In this document: piece by piece, positions 60,001 to 64,000 of the stretch
How the letters are laid out: each line of letters opens with the position of its first letter
Numbering within the stretch: position 1 is the stretch's first letter
NCBI RefSeq assembly: GCF_949628265.1
Contig: NC_088788.1
Coordinates: forward strand, 16,678,001-16,742,000
DNA from: Cloeon dipterum
Lineage: Eukaryota > Arthropoda > Insecta > Ephemeroptera > Baetidae
Direction of reading: 5' to 3'
DNA length: 64,000 nucleotides
Translations under genes and position numbers: made by a program
The notes under the pieces: model-generated
Seen by the model: only the letters and a program-made list of their open reading frames with translations
Databases searched by the model: none
Told to the model about the DNA's origin: nothing

Positions 60001-63000
60001 GCAATCGGCACGTTGAAAAGGCAGCACAATTTATCGGAAACCGGCGGCATTATCGCGTTTGTCCGACCAGCACTTTTCGCGATTAGCTCATGGACAAACG
60101 GGCAATAATTCACTCCCAGCTTTGGTAGAAACTCTATACAGCAAAAGGGCGCACAATCGACACTTTTTCTTTCGGAAATTTCCGGGCTCTATTTACAGCA
60201 CTTTGAGGAATGATTTTTAACAGAAATGCCATTTTCCCATAATTTTTTATGTGCAAAAATTACAGATTTTTGTAAAAAAAATACAAAATCGATCGAATAA
60301 ATCAGATTCTCTTGAAAAGGGTGTAACAAACGGAAATTTTTAAGTAAGGACTTGCTTACCACGAAAGTTAAAGAAGGCGTAGCATAGTCACAAAAACCGC
60401 GGGAAAATCGTAAATTGTACTTTTTTCTGAGATTTAACCTAAATTTCTGATTAAATGATCAATTTACTGATTTTGCAGAATTAATCGAAAGTAAAATATT
60501 ATCAAATGCTTAAAAACCGGCTGTGAGAGCACAGGCAAGGACAAAACTGCAAGCCCTGCTGATATTGACAATCTCTTTTCTGCTTTAGTAATTGAATTAA
60601 AAATAGATTTTTATTTGTACGTAATAATATATGGCCAGCAGCACCTGGCATATTGAATTGATTTTGGAATCCCCGCTGCTGCAAAAACAATTTTCTTCCA
60701 TTCATCGTCTACGTGCCCAATTTTTTGTAATAAGACTTGGCGAACACGAAAAATCATTTAAACGCGGCGTGCCACTCACTTGCACAACACGGTGGCGGAG
60801 GATCGAATTCATTTCGCAGCTGAGGATGGAAAGGAACACTTTACTTCTCATATCAATGAGTGGCGCTGCATGATTTATAGCCGTGCGCTGCGCCATTCCC
60901 ACGTTGAACATATGCACTGCGAGGTTTTAAAAAGGCACTTCGGCTGCTCCGCAAATAAATTATTATTTCGTTTTATCAGCGAAAAAGAAAGAAAACGCGT
61001 CGTTTAATGGAATACGCGCAAAAATAATGGATTAAGGCGATTGCCATTTTTCGCTCTGGCCGGGACAGCAATAAAAATGCGCGGGTAAAAGCATTGAGAG
61101 TGTCATTGACGCTCTTACTGAGCCACACCTTTGTGTGTGTGTATGCATGAATGGAGCCCAAGAGAGTCTGAGAGAGACTGACTAACTCGTCCACTTTGGC
61201 AGCTTCCAAGGGTATGTGCACGCACGAGAGAGCATGTATACACATCTGCCGTTCGCGCAATTAATTTAAATAGAGCCTCGCGCAGCGCAAATATTGGACT
61301 GCGGTGTGGAATGCAAGTGTTTTGTGTGCTTTTCGGCCTGGGCGAGCCGAACAAATATTTGCCCACCCTTTTCGGCGACTCATCGCGCCGACCGGCCGGC
61401 AAATTTATTCACGAAAACCCAATTCCGCTTTGTCACTCTCTTTCTAAATCCAAAGCCGCGTCCGATTTTATAGCGCCGACCCATCAGCGGATAATCGTGC
61501 ATTAATTGATAATAAACTTGGCGCCTGAGTGGAAATTGAAGAGAATTCTATCAGAGGAGAAGAAATTTATGGCAATCCAATGAATTAAATACACCGCGCC
61601 AAGCCTGTGAGAAGTTTATTGAGTCTTGTTTGGTCAAAACAGCCGCTTTTTGTTTATTTGGTCGAGTGGAGAAGTGGAGATGCCCAAATTTGCACTTGAT
61701 TGCTCTATTTTGTGCGGGTAAAATCGATTAAATCAATCAACGAAACCTAGCCATACAGGGCGTGGAATGTAGAAAGCTAGAGCGGTGCCTATGCCAGGTT
61801 TATCACCAGAATTATCTTGCAAATCAACCGCAGCAAGAATCCATTTTTCTGCTCCAGTAAATATGCAAACGATACGCTCGTCGCAGCCGATTCGGGGCCA
61901 ATTACTTTGCAATGCAGAGCGCGGAATGACTCAAACACCTGCCGGCCAAAAAAAGCTTCTTTTGTCTCTTTCGCACAGCCATGCTAAAATTTTTTTATCT
62001 CGTGCGCCTCGTGCACTCAACATTTTTAATGATAATAATTACCATTGCCGCGCGCAGGACTGTTGTTAATTCGCGGCAAATTTACGATCCACTGGCATCT
62101 CGCGGAAATTTATTGCGAGGGGGCATAAAAACGCACTTAACAGCCGCGGATTTTTCGCGGCAATCGTAAAATTCATCGCGTAATTACCGACATTAATTGC
62201 TGCGCGGACGGACAACGGCTAAATATTTTTATCGGAATTTTCGCTCGCGCCGAGTGTCGATGGAGCAGAAAAGCAGCCGATTTAGACCGTTTTCCCACGG
62301 CGAAACGCAAGAATGCTAGAAATCACGTTTTCCAATCATGGCGCTGGTGGAACAAAGGGGGAAAATTTACATCATCATCGCATCCTCATCATCATCTCTC
62401 TCTCCTTCTCGGCAGCTCTCCTTTTATGTACATTCGCGTCTGCTAGCAGCGGCGGTGGCGGCACCAGCAGGTAGAGAGCGAGCGAAATTAATAATATCGA
62501 ACCCTTTGTTGGCATAACCAAGGCCCTCTCACTTCGCCAAATGTACCCAATAAACGACAAAGACGATGAATTGTCGGCGTGAGACCAAATCCGCCTATTT
62601 AAATTTGATTTTTCGAGACATTCCCAGCGCAATTACAAATTGTTGGGTTTTTTTTACTATTTTTTTTTAAAGTTAATTGATTTTTGGCTTGATTCCACGG
62701 TGTGCAAATTATGAGCAAAATTTCCTTACTGGTGAAATTAATTAATTACGATTACCAATAAGGAGTCAGTGTTCACTGATTGATTAGCATGCAAATTTTG
62801 GCACATATTTTCTCAGAATCCTGGGATAACTTTAGTTCTTCTTCAATTTTTAGATTGTATTTGAAGCAAAGGTGGATGCAGTTTATCAGATTTTTCAGAA
62901 CATAAATAATTTTCCCCGCATGGGTATAATGCGATGACAAGCATTCAACGAGCAGTGTCAAAATAATAGAGAATTTCCAATCAGATCTACGCGGTTGATT

Positions 63001-64000
63001 GTGAAAACGGTGGAAACAATGCAGCTCTCTTTAGCACTGGGGATTCCTTTCAAGCATCGCTTTGTTGTTGTGACTTTTTCGGCGAACAAAGGGGTGGCTG
63101 GCAGAGATAATTGTTGTCAAGGCGGCGCATGAACTGAGCAGGGGTAGAGGCGAATGCGCCGAGTCATCATATTTCTGTAAGATCTCATCCGCGTTATTGT
63201 TTTCTGCGTCAATTCGACGTATCGACAATGCTGTGGGGCACAACTAACGAAGGAAGGATCGAGAACGAAGTAGACGGACGCTATCCTATTCGGTCTGCCT
63301 CCAGCCTGATTAGATTCTTTTCTTCCTCTCACTCTTCTCCACGAAAAAAAGACGAGTAACAACATGGGAATGGTGGCTGGCTGGCTGCTGAGGGCCATCA
63401 AAAGATAAGAACAATAAGCCTTTTGTGCTCCCAATATCAAGAATCCGTTTTATTATTCTCGCTTTTAATTAAAATCTCAATCGCGGCCACTTTTTCCGAC
63501 GCGCACGTGGAATTCCCCTCAGGTGGTACCCACGGATTAAATTTGCAATCAAATTAAATGATTTTATGCACTGACAACAAAGAGAGAAAATTTTGAGAAG
63601 AAAAAAGTCGACATTTTCGTAGAGAAAAGCTTACTGATTTGGCCACCAAGGCCTTCAATTTAGTAAAACCTTAAAAATAAGTTTCCTAGCTCAAGATAAT
63701 CTGCAATAATCTAACTGTAATTTTCGCTGAGCACAAAAGAGGGAAAACGTTGACAGGCTTTAATCCTTCCCTTACAAAAATACAAAGGTCTCATTGTCAG
63801 GCCTTTATTCTGAAGCAACAGGCAAAAAATGGGATTAAAATTTTTTTCCTCTGAAAATTGTCGATAATAGCCTTTTTCTCACTAAGATCACGTAGCTCAT
63901 AAATTATTTTCAATTTTGTTTCGAGGAACTACAAAGCACAGCAAGGTCGTCGGCCGATTGATAAGTTCCGATAGACGAGAGCAGCTCCTCGTGCAAAAGG
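57079..64000. other. Non-coding region upstream of visible Egfr exons (probable first intron and/or promoter region)
   Basis: About 6.9 kb without a supported exon. It is richer in GC and CpG than the rest of the window, especially 57780-58320 and 58980-62640. It has CT-rich runs near 59190-59232 and a CATC-rich run near 62371-62396. Many AATTAA and TAATTA cores suggest regulatory sequence, but no specific element is claimed. The minus-strand frame at 62515 begins with a signal-peptide-like stretch and is discussed as a candidate, but its splice phase does not fit the next Egfr exon. Confidence 0.5.

Overview
This is arthropod nuclear DNA, most likely insect: AT-rich introns and spacers, GC-richer exons, many short introns with GT/AG borders, TATA-driven trypsin genes and an insect-type Egfr. 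An early-branching insect such as a mayfly is possible, but the sequence alone does not settle it. Exon models were built by hand from reading frame, splice borders and intron phase; no alignment or RNA data were used.

Layout from left to right: (1) 1-1103, minus strand, the first three coding exons of a GTPBP2-like GTPase, cut by the window edge before its P-loop. (2) 1104-5179, non-coding, with a 120-base inverted repeat and a GC-richer block. (3) 5180-9288, minus strand, a nine-exon gene for a 425-residue multi-pass membrane protein whose exons are mostly too short to show as long ORFs; its family is not recognised. (4) 9905-29680, plus strand, a tandem array of six leucine-rich-repeat (LRR) genes (called L1-L6 here). 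All have five coding exons with intron phases 1,0,0,2 and encode 483-498 residues. L4 and L5 come from a tandem duplication of about 4.7 kb. Its junction, near 22,660, joins a stray first exon of L6 to the 3' end of L3.

(5) 30485-47784, minus strand, a cluster of chymotrypsin-fold serine proteases (T1-T6). T1, T4, T5 and T6 are intact trypsins with Asp189 and the His-Asp-Ser triad. T3 has Asp in place of the catalytic Ser195 and has lost Cys58, so it is a non-catalytic homologue. T2 is a broken relative of T3. An intronless two-finger C2H2 gene lies inside the cluster on the plus strand (34242-35378). (6) 50207-57078, minus strand, twelve exons of Egfr, complete except for the first coding exon. 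(7) 57079-64000, non-coding sequence upstream of the visible Egfr exons, probably its long first intron and/or promoter region.

GTPBP2, Egfr and the trypsins have recognisable roles: a translational-type GTPase, receptor tyrosine kinase signalling, and extracellular (probably gut) proteolysis. The array of lineage-specific LRR genes between them is the most novel part of the window. It is compact, ordered and rearranging by unequal exchange and apparent gene conversion, and no known function can be assigned from sequence.
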